Shown here: in pieces, positions 17,939-25,639 of the stretch | How the letters are laid out: each line of letters begins with the position of its first letter | Numbering within the stretch: the stretch's first letter is position 1 | From: Geopsychrobacter electrodiphilus DSM 16401 | GTDB lineage: Bacteria; Desulfobacterota; Desulfuromonadia; Desulfuromonadales; Geopsychrobacteraceae | Assembly (NCBI RefSeq): GCF_000384395.1 | Contig: NZ_ARWE01000001.1 | Span: 806,001 to 870,000, forward strand | Direction: 5' to 3' | DNA: 64,000 bases | Translations under genes and position numbers: made by a program | Notes under the pieces: model-generated | What the model saw: only the letters and a program-made list of their open reading frames with translations | The model's database searches: none | Told to the model about the DNA's origin: nothing

Positions 17939-18256
17939 CTAACCACAGGTTTCCGGCTGATCGGAATCGAGCGCAAAATCCAGGAAAAATTTCAACAAAT
18001 CTTTCTGTTGCTTCTCACTCATCCCCTTCCAGATTTCGGGTTTGTCCTGATGTCGGTTGTCGTTGAAATAGGTGCGCCACTGGGCCTGGGTCTTCATCAG
18101 CGGAGAGAGCTTGCCCCCTTCACCATTTTTAGTATGGCAGCTTTTGCACGTTTTTTTGTAAACGCGCTTGCCCGAGCGCGAACTAGCAGCCACCACTGGT
18201 GCTGCCAGTGCCGCAACCACGAACAGAACCATAAATAATTGCAGTAACCTCTTCAT
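17939..18256 (-). CDS. Periplasmic monoheme c-type cytochrome
   Basis: A 105-residue protein with a Sec signal peptide (hydrophobic residues 3-23, cleavage near AA-SS) and one CKSCH heme site at residues 37-41. KGM near residue 78 could give the distal methionine, as in small class I cytochromes. It would shuttle electrons in the periplasm. It is the last gene of a four-gene minus-strand group after the response regulator, the DUF3365 sensor and an unknown protein, so it may be the redox partner or a reporter target of that pathway. A bidirectional terminator follows. Confidence 0.88.
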   Translation of the reverse strand: MKRLLQLFMVLFVVAALAAPVVAASSRSGKRVYKKTCKSCHTKNGEGGKLSPLMKTQAQWRTYFNDNRHQDKPEIWKGMSEKQQKDLLKFFLDFALDSDQPETCG

Positions 18257-18319
18257 TCAACAGCCTCCTATGAATGATACTTGTTTCACCCCCCCACCAT
18301 AGGGGAATATTTCTCGGAT

Positions 18320-19198
18320 TTATTTCCTGAGGATATCCATCGCCTTGGCCAGCGAAACCTTCATTCGATTGAAGGCGTCCGCCAACAGTTTGATTTCGTC
18401 ATTCCCTTTCACGTCAAACTCGCGATCCATTTTACCGCGGCTGATCGCTTCGGCGACTTCGACGATTCTTTCGATCGGTTTGACGACGGTGCTGATCACG
18501 ACACGGTCGATAATCAAAATAGCGAGCAGAAAGAGAAGACTGATGCCGCCCCCAAACAGGGCCAATTTTTTATAGGTCATCGCGTCAGCTGCTGCCATCG
18601 AGACATAAACAAAGCGACCACCAACGACATCTCCAACTTCATAGCCATAGCCTGAATCACGCCCGTACTCTTTAACCATCTCAGGATTGGCTGTTTCAGG
18701 TGTGTCGTGACACCAGATACAGCTTTTTCGTGCTTCAATGGGAACGGCAGTTGCGTAAAAGCGTTTACCGCCCTTGGTGATTGAGCCTTCCCATTTGTCG
18801 AAGTCACCTGTGTTAAAGCTGGAAATAATTGAATTTTCAAAAGAATCGGAGAGATTGTCTTTATTTAGAGGATTGGGTGACGCGACTTTGAAAACATACT
18901 CTGGATATTTTTCCTGAATAATTTTAGCAGTTTCACCCATCATGACGATGCCAACCGTGGCCGCGGGGAAGTAGGCATCGGGGAGTTGATCCATAATCTC
19001 GGGTCGGACATCGCTCGCCATAAATTCCTGGTTGGCGGACATGACGGTGGTGAAGAGCTCGGTTTTTTCTTTCGCTTCGCGGAGTGAATCACGATCGAGA
19101 AGAAAGTATCCGCCGGCGATGGCGCCGACCATCGTAATAATGTAAACCACGGATAAAATGACAAATAAACGTTTACGGATACTCATGTTTCTAAGCAT
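18320..19198 (-). CDS. Heme-binding DUF3365 sensor with HAMP domain and no kinase
   Basis: A 292-residue inner-membrane protein: helix 1 at about residues 11-34, a periplasmic domain of ~165 residues resembling the DUF3365/Tll0287-like heme sensor, helix 2 near 208-228 and a HAMP domain (KPIERIVEVAEAISRGKMDREF) to the end. The periplasmic domain carries one CIWCH heme c site at 160-164. There is no histidine kinase, cyclase or methyl-accepting domain after HAMP, so any output must pass to another protein. GGGAGG before 19198 supports the start. It sits between a CheY-like regulator and a small cytochrome, suggesting redox or nitric oxide/oxygen sensing; this is inference. Confidence 0.85.
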   Translation of the reverse strand: MLRNMSIRKRLFVILSVVYIITMVGAIAGGYFLLDRDSLREAKEKTELFTTVMSANQEFMASDVRPEIMDQLPDAYFPAATVGIVMMGETAKIIQEKYPEYVFKVASPNPLNKDNLSDSFENSIISSFNTGDFDKWEGSITKGGKRFYATAVPIEARKSCIWCHDTPETANPEMVKEYGRDSGYGYEVGDVVGGRFVYVSMAAADAMTYKKLALFGGGISLLFLLAILIIDRVVISTVVKPIERIVEVAEAISRGKMDREFDVKGNDEIKLLADAFNRMKVSLAKAMDILRK

Positions 19199-19227
19199 AC
19201 AGATCCCTCCCAGGGTGATTCAAAAGA

Positions 19228-19800
19228 CTACTGAGTGGCAGCGTCAATAAAAGCGGCCCGATCCGAGTCAGCGATCTCGGCGGTCAAGGCAGCAATGAAG
19301 CGGGTGTAAGTGGCAGAACTCATAGGGGTGTTAGAGGTATAAGCAAGGTTGATGTAGATTTTTTCGATGAGAATTGTACCGAATGGACCGACCAGATCAA
19401 TAAAGCGGGTGTTCATCGCACTGATCTGATCGACATCGATCATTTTTTCATCAACGACCAGTTCGTCAGCGACTGCCACAGTGGTTTCAGCCGAAACGGC
19501 GAGTGAAATATCATTTTCTGCCAGCGGGGCACCGCCCGCCATTTCAAACAGTTTTTGGTTGAGTGGAGCATCAAGTCGCTTGCGCGCCGGCAAACCCTTG
19601 AGGAAGTTGCTCCATTCAGCGATTTTTCCAGTAATGGCATTCAGGGTTTCCGCCGGTCCTTTTGTCCCCAGTGCCAGATAGACCGCCTGACCATCTTCAA
19701 TCGAAATTTTACACAGATGATCCTCACCGACGAACTTGATGACAAGTTGGCCCTGTTGATTATCGCTAAGGTAAGTTTTTAATACCTCACCAAGATCCAT
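19228..19800 (-). CDS. Unknown protein, possible DUF4388-like regulator partner
   Basis: A 190-residue soluble protein. Its N-terminal ~65 residues (GQLVIKFVGEDHLCKISIEDGQAVYLALGTKG) look like the DUF4388/PATAN type of domain found in two-component regulators; a linker rich in Val/Asp follows, and a C-terminal helical domain begins LVGPFGTILIEKI. These resemblances are from pattern only. The ATG at 19800 shares its A with the upstream response regulator's TGA, so the two proteins are translationally coupled and likely work together. The next gene is the HAMP sensor. Confidence 0.6.
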   Translation of the reverse strand: MDLGEVLKTYLSDNQQGQLVIKFVGEDHLCKISIEDGQAVYLALGTKGPAETLNAITGKIAEWSNFLKGLPARKRLDAPLNQKLFEMAGGAPLAENDISLAVSAETTVAVADELVVDEKMIDVDQISAMNTRFIDLVGPFGTILIEKIYINLAYTSNTPMSSATYTRFIAALTAEIADSDRAAFIDAATQ

Positions 19801-20168
19801 CAATTTGCTCCCATGTGTTGCCTTATAGCCAGTAGCAGATCGACAGGGTTATAAGGTTTAGTGATGTATTCTTCTGCCCCTTGCTTCATCCCCCAGAACT
19901 TGTCACTGTTTTCAGACTTGGAGGTCAGCAGGATTATCGGTGTGTCTTTGAAGGCAGGGTCTTTCTTGAGGGTGCGACAGACCTGAAATCCGTTTTTGCC
20001 AGGCATAATGACGTCAAGAATGATCAGGTCGAATTTACCGGCCTTAGCGGCAGCTTCGGCCTCAAGACCATCACGGGTGATGGTCAATTCATGGTTGGTC
20101 TCTTTCAAAATTTCATTTAAGAATGCCAACTCTGTATCACTGTCTTCTGCTATCAGTATTTTTCCCAT
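19800..20168 (-). CDS. Single-domain response regulator (CheY-like)
   Basis: A 122-residue receiver domain with no output domain. Acidic residues D9 and D11 (EDSDTE), the phospho-acceptor D52 (LIILDVIMPGKNG), the T/S and switch K (LLTSKSENSDKFWGMKQGAEEYITKPYN) are all present. The ATG at 20168 was preferred over one six codons upstream because GAAGGG precedes it. It leads the group with the DUF4388-like protein, the heme sensor and the cytochrome. No histidine kinase is encoded here, so it must be phosphorylated by a kinase elsewhere; a PilH/CheY-type role is possible. Confidence 0.9.
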   Translation of the reverse strand: MGKILIAEDSDTELAFLNEILKETNHELTITRDGLEAEAAAKAGKFDLIILDVIMPGKNGFQVCRTLKKDPAFKDTPIILLTSKSENSDKFWGMKQGAEEYITKPYNPVDLLLAIRQHMGAN

Positions 20169-20789
20169 TTTGAGCCCTTCTTTCATCTGGTCGGCGTGGG
20201 GTACCCGGCTTCGCTACCGCCTGTTGGCCGACATTAAGTTACTTATATAGTAAAAACTACTCTTTTTTGCCGGGAAATATTGGGGAATATAGCACCCTTT
20301 CCTAAGTTTTTACAAATTTTAACTTGATCATGACAACTCACCTGAAACAGCTGAGATTCCTCTTTAATCAGGTGCCAATCTCTGGCCGTCAGTTCATTAA
20401 TTTAACCTGCCCAGAAACACCCGGTGCCCTGGATAGGTGGTAAATCAGGCATGCTTAGACCGGAGAGTATTTTACCGGTCGGGACAGGCTTGAAATTAGA
20501 ATTGGCCAGAAAAAATGCGTTTTACCCGTGTCATTTAACGTATGGAATCCCAAGCGTTTTCGGTTATGACAGATCAAAAACGATTCAGACATTGAAGACC
20601 TCTACAGAGACAGAAGGACAAAAACCCAATGGAATCAGGGGATATCTAAGCTTGTACTTCTTGATGTTACTCTCGGTATGCAACCTTTTTCGACTCCTGC
20701 AAGACAACAGGCTCGTTGATGCGCAAATTGGGCCAATCTTTTGAAGGGAACAGGAAAAAATGCTGAAATAGTTTGAGGTTTGGAACAGA
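20169..20789. other. Intergenic region, 621 bp
   Basis: The divergent-side gap between the response regulator operon and the Cys-rich gene. A plus-strand frame of 106 codons (20424-20744) is open, but begins with GTG without a ribosome site and has no recognisable domain, so I do not call it. Apart from the candidate promoter at 20286-20315 nothing else is clear. Confidence 0.4.
20286..20315 (-). promoter_or_regulatory. Candidate sigma-70 promoter for the response regulator operon
   Basis: On the minus strand TTGTAA (20315-20310) and TATATT (20291-20286) are separated by 18 bp, about 110 bp before the response regulator start. The -10 matches five of six consensus bases. Confidence 0.4.
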
Positions 20790-20963
20790 TCAAGGATTGT
20801 TTTTATTGGCTGCAAAATTATTGAGGGCTTCGTAGAGTGCAATCTGTTCGGCGATACTCAATTTTTTATGGCAAGCGCTCCTCAGACAGAGCTGACAGCG
20901 CTGGTCGGAACACCATTGGCACGAGCTGCAGTCGGGGCAGAGATGCTTTTGATGGTTACTCAT
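20790..20963 (-). CDS. Small cysteine-rich protein (57 residues)
   Basis: A 57-residue protein with cysteines arranged as C-x2-C-x2-C-x2-C-x4-C-x2-C-x5-C within residues 9-31 (start MSNHQKHLCPDC), enough to bind one or two zinc ions or an iron-sulfur cluster. The rest (KKLSIAEQIALYEALNNFAA) should form one helix. The start lies 4 bp after the stop codon of the membrane transporter, so translation is probably coupled and the two may act together. I know no functional assignment; a zinc-ribbon-like adaptor is a guess. Confidence 0.72.
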   Translation of the reverse strand: MSNHQKHLCPDCSSCQWCSDQRCQLCLRSACHKKLSIAEQIALYEALNNFAANKNNP

Positions 20964-20967
20964 CGTT

Positions 20968-22272
20968 CTATTCTAATGGCGGCAGAGGCTTGAGATCAAC
21001 TTGACGCTGACGCTGAACGCTCAGGTAGACGGCTTCAATGGCTTCTGCGGCGAGCAACAGCGAAATGCCGATGGTAATTCCAGACACCGGGGGCTGAAAG
21101 CGCAGGATCGGCCACCAGATCAGTAGTAAAAAACTGCATTTGAACAGGGTAGAGTAGCCGAGAAGATCAGTCTTGTCCGCGCCGGCAAACCAGCCACGCA
21201 GCAGGTTCGTGACCGCGTACAGCAAGGGGAAGAGGGCGCAGGCTGCAAGGGGCAGACGCAGATAGTTGAGCAAACCTGGTTTAACCCCGAGGGCTTGACC
21301 AAGAATGAGTTGGGCTGCGGGGCCCGCGACGAGGGCTACCAGCAGTCCCAGCCCGAGTGCAACCATGGCGGCAAAGCGCTGCAACTGGTGGTTGTCTGCT
21401 GTTGTTTTCACCAGACTCAGATAGGCCTGTTGCAGATTCCGCATCGGGCCTGCAAGCAGAAACAGAAAGCCGCGGATTACGCCGAAAGCAGCGAGCGCCA
21501 TGGGCGCATCCGGCAGCCGCCCGAGGATCGAGTTGATCAGCAGCGGAATGGTCTGCTGCAGGCACGAAGAGTAGGCGAGGGGAAAGGCGTAACGCAGGAC
21601 TTCGCGAGAAGTTTTTTCACCCTGGGGGTTGACGGTCAGGGGCAGATGGACTCGCCAGGCAAAGTAGGCCATCAGCAGGGTTTCGGTGACAACACAGCTG
21701 ACCAGGGCAAAGGCGCCGAGCTGGGCGCCGGCAAACCAGCGCTGTCCCAGGGCCAGATAGCCGAGTAACGCCGCAACCCGAATGCCGGTCGCGAGAGAGA
21801 TCAGTGAGGTTCGGCGTGCCTGGATGACCAACCCCTGAAAAAACCCGCGCAGACCGGTGAATATGGGGAGTAACGCCAGGAGTTGCAAGGCCGCGCGCGC
21901 GGCCTGGGCAATGGCGGGGGGCACACCGAGCAGGTTGATCAGGAGCAGATCTCCTAATCGGGTATAGGCGATCAAGGCGAGCATTATCGAGACGTAGACT
22001 GCAACCAGAGCGACGAAGATCAGCACACCGCGCAACGATTGACGCCCCCTCACCATTGTGATGGTGACTGTGTGGTTCTGGTAGGATGGCGAGGCGATAA
22101 ACAGGTGAACGACCATTGCTACCGACATGCCGGCGAGAGCAGTGATGTAATCCGTATAACGGGCGAGAGTCGCGTTGATAATGGTGTGCGACAGGCTCAT
22201 CAGCTGCACATTAAGCAGCAGCGGGAAAAAGAACAGGGAAATTTCGCGCAGACGCAGGGGCGGACGGTTCAT
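20968..22272 (-). CDS. MATE/MOP-superfamily-like membrane transporter (copy 2)
   Basis: A 434-residue polytopic membrane protein with about 12 hydrophobic segments in two halves. It shares the architecture and the LRGFFQGLVIQA/ARRTS loop pattern (matching WRRFYQGILIRSG in copy 1 at 14717-16033), so the two are distant paralogues. Family members are flippases or drug/sodium antiporters; the substrate is unknown. The ATGA overlap with gph at 22269-22272 and the 4-bp spacing to the Cys-rich gene tie it into the dprA-to-gph housekeeping cluster. Confidence 0.72.
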   Translation of the reverse strand: MNRPPLRLREISLFFFPLLLNVQLMSLSHTIINATLARYTDYITALAGMSVAMVVHLFIASPSYQNHTVTITMVRGRQSLRGVLIFVALVAVYVSIMLALIAYTRLGDLLLINLLGVPPAIAQAARAALQLLALLPIFTGLRGFFQGLVIQARRTSLISLATGIRVAALLGYLALGQRWFAGAQLGAFALVSCVVTETLLMAYFAWRVHLPLTVNPQGEKTSREVLRYAFPLAYSSCLQQTIPLLINSILGRLPDAPMALAAFGVIRGFLFLLAGPMRNLQQAYLSLVKTTADNHQLQRFAAMVALGLGLLVALVAGPAAQLILGQALGVKPGLLNYLRLPLAACALFPLLYAVTNLLRGWFAGADKTDLLGYSTLFKCSFLLLIWWPILRFQPPVSGITIGISLLLAAEAIEAVYLSVQRQRQVDLKPLPPLE

Positions 22273-22901
22273 CTACTGACCAGTAGGCGCCCAAGCTCCG
22301 CGACGGAGGATACGCAATAGTCGGGGGTGTCACCACCTTGATTACCGTAGCCCCAGGTGCAGAAGCAGGCAGGGATGCCAGCGGCTTTTGCCGCGCGCAG
22401 ATCGGTGTGGTGATCCCCGATCATCAGGCTGTTTTTCGGGCTGGTGTGTAATTGACGCAGAGTTTCAAGCAAGGGTGCGGGGTCAGGTTTTTTGGTCGAG
22501 CAGCTGTCACCACCGAGGACGAGCTGAAAATAGCGCGCGAGACCGAGGGCGTCGATCAGGTCGATGGCCATCTGATGCGGTTTATTGGTTACTACCGCCA
22601 TTAGGCAGGAACCAAGATTTTCGAGCATCTCCGGGATGCCCGGGTAGGGGGTGCTCAGCTCACAGAGGTGTTGATGATAGTGACTGAGAAACCGTTCGAG
22701 TTTCTCGGGGTCATAGGCTCCCTCCGGGAGCGCACGTCGCACCAGGGCGGTGGCACCATCGCCGATATAGGAGCGGACCCGGGATACGGCAAGGGGTGGC
22801 AGACCGAGGTCAGCCCGCAGCAGGTTGATCGCGGTTGTCAGGTCAGGGAGCGAATCGACCAGGGTACCGTCCAGATCGAAGAGCAGACAGGTTTGGGCCA
22901 T
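22269..22901 (-). CDS. gph: Phosphoglycolate phosphatase (HAD family)
   Basis: A 210-residue HAD-superfamily phosphatase: FDLDGTLVDS with nucleophile Asp9 and acid Asp11, a helical cap, VVTNKP motif II, STKKPDP with the motif III lysine, and MIGDHHTDLRAAKAAG motif IV. This set is typical of Gph/PGP-type phosphatases that dephosphorylate 2-phosphoglycolate from DNA repair or metabolism; a related substrate cannot be excluded. The start at 22901 was set at MAQTCLLFD; the frame is open for 27 more codons upstream inside yggS. It follows yggS by 4 bp. Confidence 0.82.
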   Translation of the reverse strand: MAQTCLLFDLDGTLVDSLPDLTTAINLLRADLGLPPLAVSRVRSYIGDGATALVRRALPEGAYDPEKLERFLSHYHQHLCELSTPYPGIPEMLENLGSCLMAVVTNKPHQMAIDLIDALGLARYFQLVLGGDSCSTKKPDPAPLLETLRQLHTSPKNSLMIGDHHTDLRAAKAAGIPACFCTWGYGNQGGDTPDYCVSSVAELGRLLVSR

Positions 22902-22905
22902 CTGC

Positions 22906-23595
22906 CTAATCCCTAGCGCCGAAGATAGCGGTGCCGACCCTGACCAGGGTGGCTCCTTCTTCAATGGCCACGCTAAAGTCATGACTCATCCCCATAGACA
23001 ATTCCTGCATCTGCAGGTTCGGCAGATTCTCCGCCGCGAGGCTCTCGCCGAGTTGACGCAGGCGACGGAAATAAGGGCGCACTTCTTCGGGATCATCATA
23101 GTAGGGTGGAAGGGTCATCAGGCCGCGTACCTGCAGATGAGGGAGCGCACAGATTTTGCGTGCAAGATCGAGCGCCTCGGTTTCATCAGCGCCACTTTTA
23201 CTCGTTTCACGGCCGAGATTAAACTGCAGCAGAATCTGGGCCGTCGCATCGATCTTGCCCCACTGGGAGCTGATCTCTCTCGCCAGGGAATAGCGATCGA
23301 CAGAATGGATAAGGGCGGTTTTACCGCGTAGATATTTGACCTTGTTCCCCTGCAGCCCGCCGATAAAATGCCACTCCAGCGGTAGCTGCAGTGCCTCAAC
23401 CTTTTGCGTGAACTCCTGGACGTAGCTTTCGCCGAAGATCTGCTGGCCAGCAGCATAGGCTTCACTTATGACCTGTCCAGGTTTCTTCTTGCTGACCGCA
23501 ACCAGGCGCACAGTCTTTGGATCCCGTCCACACTTCTGGCAGGCGATTTTGATCTGCTCGCGGATGCGGGACAGGTTGGCAGCGATTTCACTCAT
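22906..23595 (-). CDS. yggS: YggS-family pyridoxal phosphate homeostasis protein
   Basis: A 229-residue PLP-binding TIM-barrel protein of the YggS/PROSC family. LVAVSKKK carries the Schiff-base lysine near residue 36; HFIGGLQGNKVKYL, FNLGRETSKSG, RGLMTLPP and the C-terminal LSMGMSHDFSVAIEEGATLVRVGTAIFG motif bind the phosphate and ring. It keeps free PLP low and balances amino-acid metabolism. It lies 15 bp after maf in a colinear group. Confidence 0.93.
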   Translation of the reverse strand: MSEIAANLSRIREQIKIACQKCGRDPKTVRLVAVSKKKPGQVISEAYAAGQQIFGESYVQEFTQKVEALQLPLEWHFIGGLQGNKVKYLRGKTALIHSVDRYSLAREISSQWGKIDATAQILLQFNLGRETSKSGADETEALDLARKICALPHLQVRGLMTLPPYYDDPEEVRPYFRRLRQLGESLAAENLPNLQMQELSMGMSHDFSVAIEEGATLVRVGTAIFGARD

Positions 23596-23610
23596 GGCGA
23601 AAACCTTGAC

Positions 23611-24213
23611 TCAGACGGGTTGCGATAAACAGGGAACCGGGGCACCAAGGGCTTCGAGCCCCTGCACCACTTCACACAGCGGGAGTCCGACGACGTTGCT
23701 GTAGCTCCCCTCGATACGGCTGACCATGAAGGCGCCCAAACCCTGAATGGCGTAGGCCCCGGCCTTGTCGACCGGCTCCTTGGTGTCAATGTAGCCGCTG
23801 ATTTCGGCAGCTGTCAATGAGCGGAAGGTGACGCGGGTGGTGACCGCCCCGGCGCGATTTTCACCAGTGCAGCGGTCCAGAATCGCATAACCGGAGAGGA
23901 CCTGGTGGGTGCGACCTGACAGTGCACGCAACATGCGCGCGGCGTCCTCTTCATCACGCGGCTTGCCGAGGATCTCAGCGTCGAGCAGCACGATGGTGTC
24001 GCTGCCGATGATCCAGCGGCCATCGATGTCGTCACGGGTTGAGACCTCGCGGGCTTTTTCGAGGCTGAGACGGATCACGTGTTCTTCCGGGGTTTCACCC
24101 GGCATTTCCCGTTCTTCGGCCAGGCTGGGGATAATTTCAAAGCTGAAACCGACCTGACGCAGAAGTTCATTACGGCGGGGTGAGGCCGAGGCGAGGATGA
24201 TGGTGTTTTCCAT
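23611..24213 (-). CDS. maf: Maf family nucleoside triphosphate pyrophosphatase
   Basis: A 200-residue Maf protein. LASASPRRNELLRQVG at the N-terminus, the acidic RWIIGSDTIVLLDAEILGKPRDEEDA segment and the VDKAGAYAIQGLGAF motif are diagnostic. It hydrolyses dTTP/UTP or modified nucleotides to monophosphates, a house-cleaning role; YhdE-type specificity is likely but not proved. The ATG at 24213 shares its A with the TAA of trmFO, so the two are translationally coupled. Confidence 0.93.
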   Translation of the reverse strand: MENTIILASASPRRNELLRQVGFSFEIIPSLAEEREMPGETPEEHVIRLSLEKAREVSTRDDIDGRWIIGSDTIVLLDAEILGKPRDEEDAARMLRALSGRTHQVLSGYAILDRCTGENRAGAVTTRVTFRSLTAAEISGYIDTKEPVDKAGAYAIQGLGAFMVSRIEGSYSNVVGLPLCEVVQGLEALGAPVPCLSQPV

Positions 24214-25553
24214 TAGTGTTGCTCCGGATGATTTGACGGATTTGAGATACCCTGAACCTCTGCCCACCAGGCGGGGAGGGCTTCAAGCGCGCGCGCGGCC
24301 ATCGCCAGGCGCCGGTCGGCGCGTTTGATCTTAGGTCCTTCAAAGGGGGGGAAGAGTCCGTAATTGACATTCGAGGGTTGAAAATTATTGGGGTCTGCCG
24401 TTTGCAGATGGTTCAACAGGGCGCCGAGCGCCGTAACTGCCGGAGGTGGCGAAAGGCTGCGACCCAACTGCTCGGCCGCGACAAAAATTCCGGCCAACAG
24501 TCCGCAGGCGGCCGATTCGACATAGCCTTCGACGCCGCTGATCTGCCCGGCCAGGGTGATATGCGGGGCCTTGCGCAACTGCAGGCGCGGATTCAGTTCC
24601 CTGGGGGCATTGACAAAGGTGTTGCGGTGCATGCTGCCCAGGCGCTCAAACCGCGCATTCGAAAGCCCTGGAATGCTGCGGAAGATCCGTTGCTGTTCGG
24701 GGTAGGTCATTCTGGTCTGAAATCCGACCAGATTGTAGCTGCTGGCGTGACGGTTATCCTGGCGCAGTTGAATCACAGCATAGGGAATATAGCCGGTGCG
24801 CGGATCGGGCAGCCCGACCGGTTTCATCGGTCCGAAGGCAAGAGTCTGTCGGCCGCGGGCCGCGATCTCTTCAATCGGCATGCAACCTTCAAAATGGATC
24901 AGCTTTTCAAATTCGCGGCCGGCGACCTTGTCGGCTGCCAGCAACTCGCTGACAAACTGTTCATATTCCTCACGGCTTAAGGGACAGTTGATGTAGTCGT
25001 CCCCTCCTTTGTCGTAGCGGGACGCACGCCAAGCGACGCTGAGATCGATGGAATCCGCTTCAATAATTGGCGCAATAGCGTCATAGAAATAGAGATGTTC
25101 GGCGCCGATCAGCTGCACCAGCTGCTGAGAGAGGGCCTCCGAGGTGAGTGGCCCTGAGGCGAGAATTGTCGGCCCGTCGACCGGCAGGCTGGTGACTTCC
25201 TCACGGAGCAGTTCAATTCGCGGGTTGGCGGCAATCTTTGCGCTGATGTAGCGCGAAAACTCCTCACGATCAACCGCCAGCGCTCCACCCGCCGGGACTT
25301 CGGTGGCATCAGCCGCTTCGATGAAGAGTGAGCCGATGCGGCGCAGCTCGTCTTTCAAACAGCCGACGGCGTTGTTCATCCCGGCCCCGCGCAGGCTGTT
25401 GGAACAGACCAGCTCAGCCAGCTGCTCGGATTGATGGGCGGGCGAAAACTTGAGGGGCTTCATTTCGTAGAGTCTGACGTCCAGCCCGAAATTCGCCAGA
25501 GTCCAGGCCGCTTCACAGCCAGCCAGTCCGGCGCCGATGATCCTGATGGGCAT
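24213..25553 (-). CDS. trmFO: tRNA U54 C5-methyltransferase TrmFO
   Basis: A 446-residue flavoprotein that methylates uridine 54 in the T-loop of tRNA, using methylenetetrahydrofolate as carbon donor and FADH2 as reductant. The N-terminal [11 protein letters not shown] binds [48 protein letters not shown] and the C-terminal [16 protein letters not shown] are hallmark TrmFO segments. Length fits the family (435-450). Homologues occur in low-GC Gram-positives and Desulfuromonadota instead of SAM-dependent TrmA. It is directly upstream of maf and 86 bp after topA. Confidence 0.95.
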   Translation of the reverse strand: MPIRIIGAGLAGCEAAWTLANFGLDVRLYEMKPLKFSPAHQSEQLAELVCSNSLRGAGMNNAVGCLKDELRRIGSLFIEAADATEVPAGGALAVDREEFSRYISAKIAANPRIELLREEVTSLPVDGPTILASGPLTSEALSQQLVQLIGAEHLYFYDAIAPIIEADSIDLSVAWRASRYDKGGDDYINCPLSREEYEQFVSELLAADKVAGREFEKLIHFEGCMPIEEIAARGRQTLAFGPMKPVGLPDPRTGYIPYAVIQLRQDNRHASSYNLVGFQTRMTYPEQQRIFRSIPGLSNARFERLGSMHRNTFVNAPRELNPRLQLRKAPHITLAGQISGVEGYVESAACGLLAGIFVAAEQLGRSLSPPPAVTALGALLNHLQTADPNNFQPSNVNYGLFPPFEGPKIKRADRRLAMAARALEALPAWWAEVQGISNPSNHPEQH

Positions 25554-25586
25554 GTTGGGTCCTTGTGCAATGAATCAAAACAGGAA

Positions 25587-25615
25587 ACCGGTCGAACCTG
25601 CAGGGCTCGACCGGT
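25587..25615 (-). terminator. Hairpin after topA, possible partial terminator
   Basis: ACCGGTCGA (25587-25595) pairs perfectly with TCGACCGGT (25607-25615) around an 11-base loop, between topA and trmFO on the minus strand. It lacks a clear T-run directly after the stem, so it may only attenuate. Confidence 0.45.
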
Positions 25616-25639
25616 CGTTATGCCATATATTACCAGAAT

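Noticed and set aside
20424-20744. 106-codon plus-strand frame in the gap before the Cys-rich gene
   Set aside because: GTG start without ribosome site, irregular composition and no recognisable domain.
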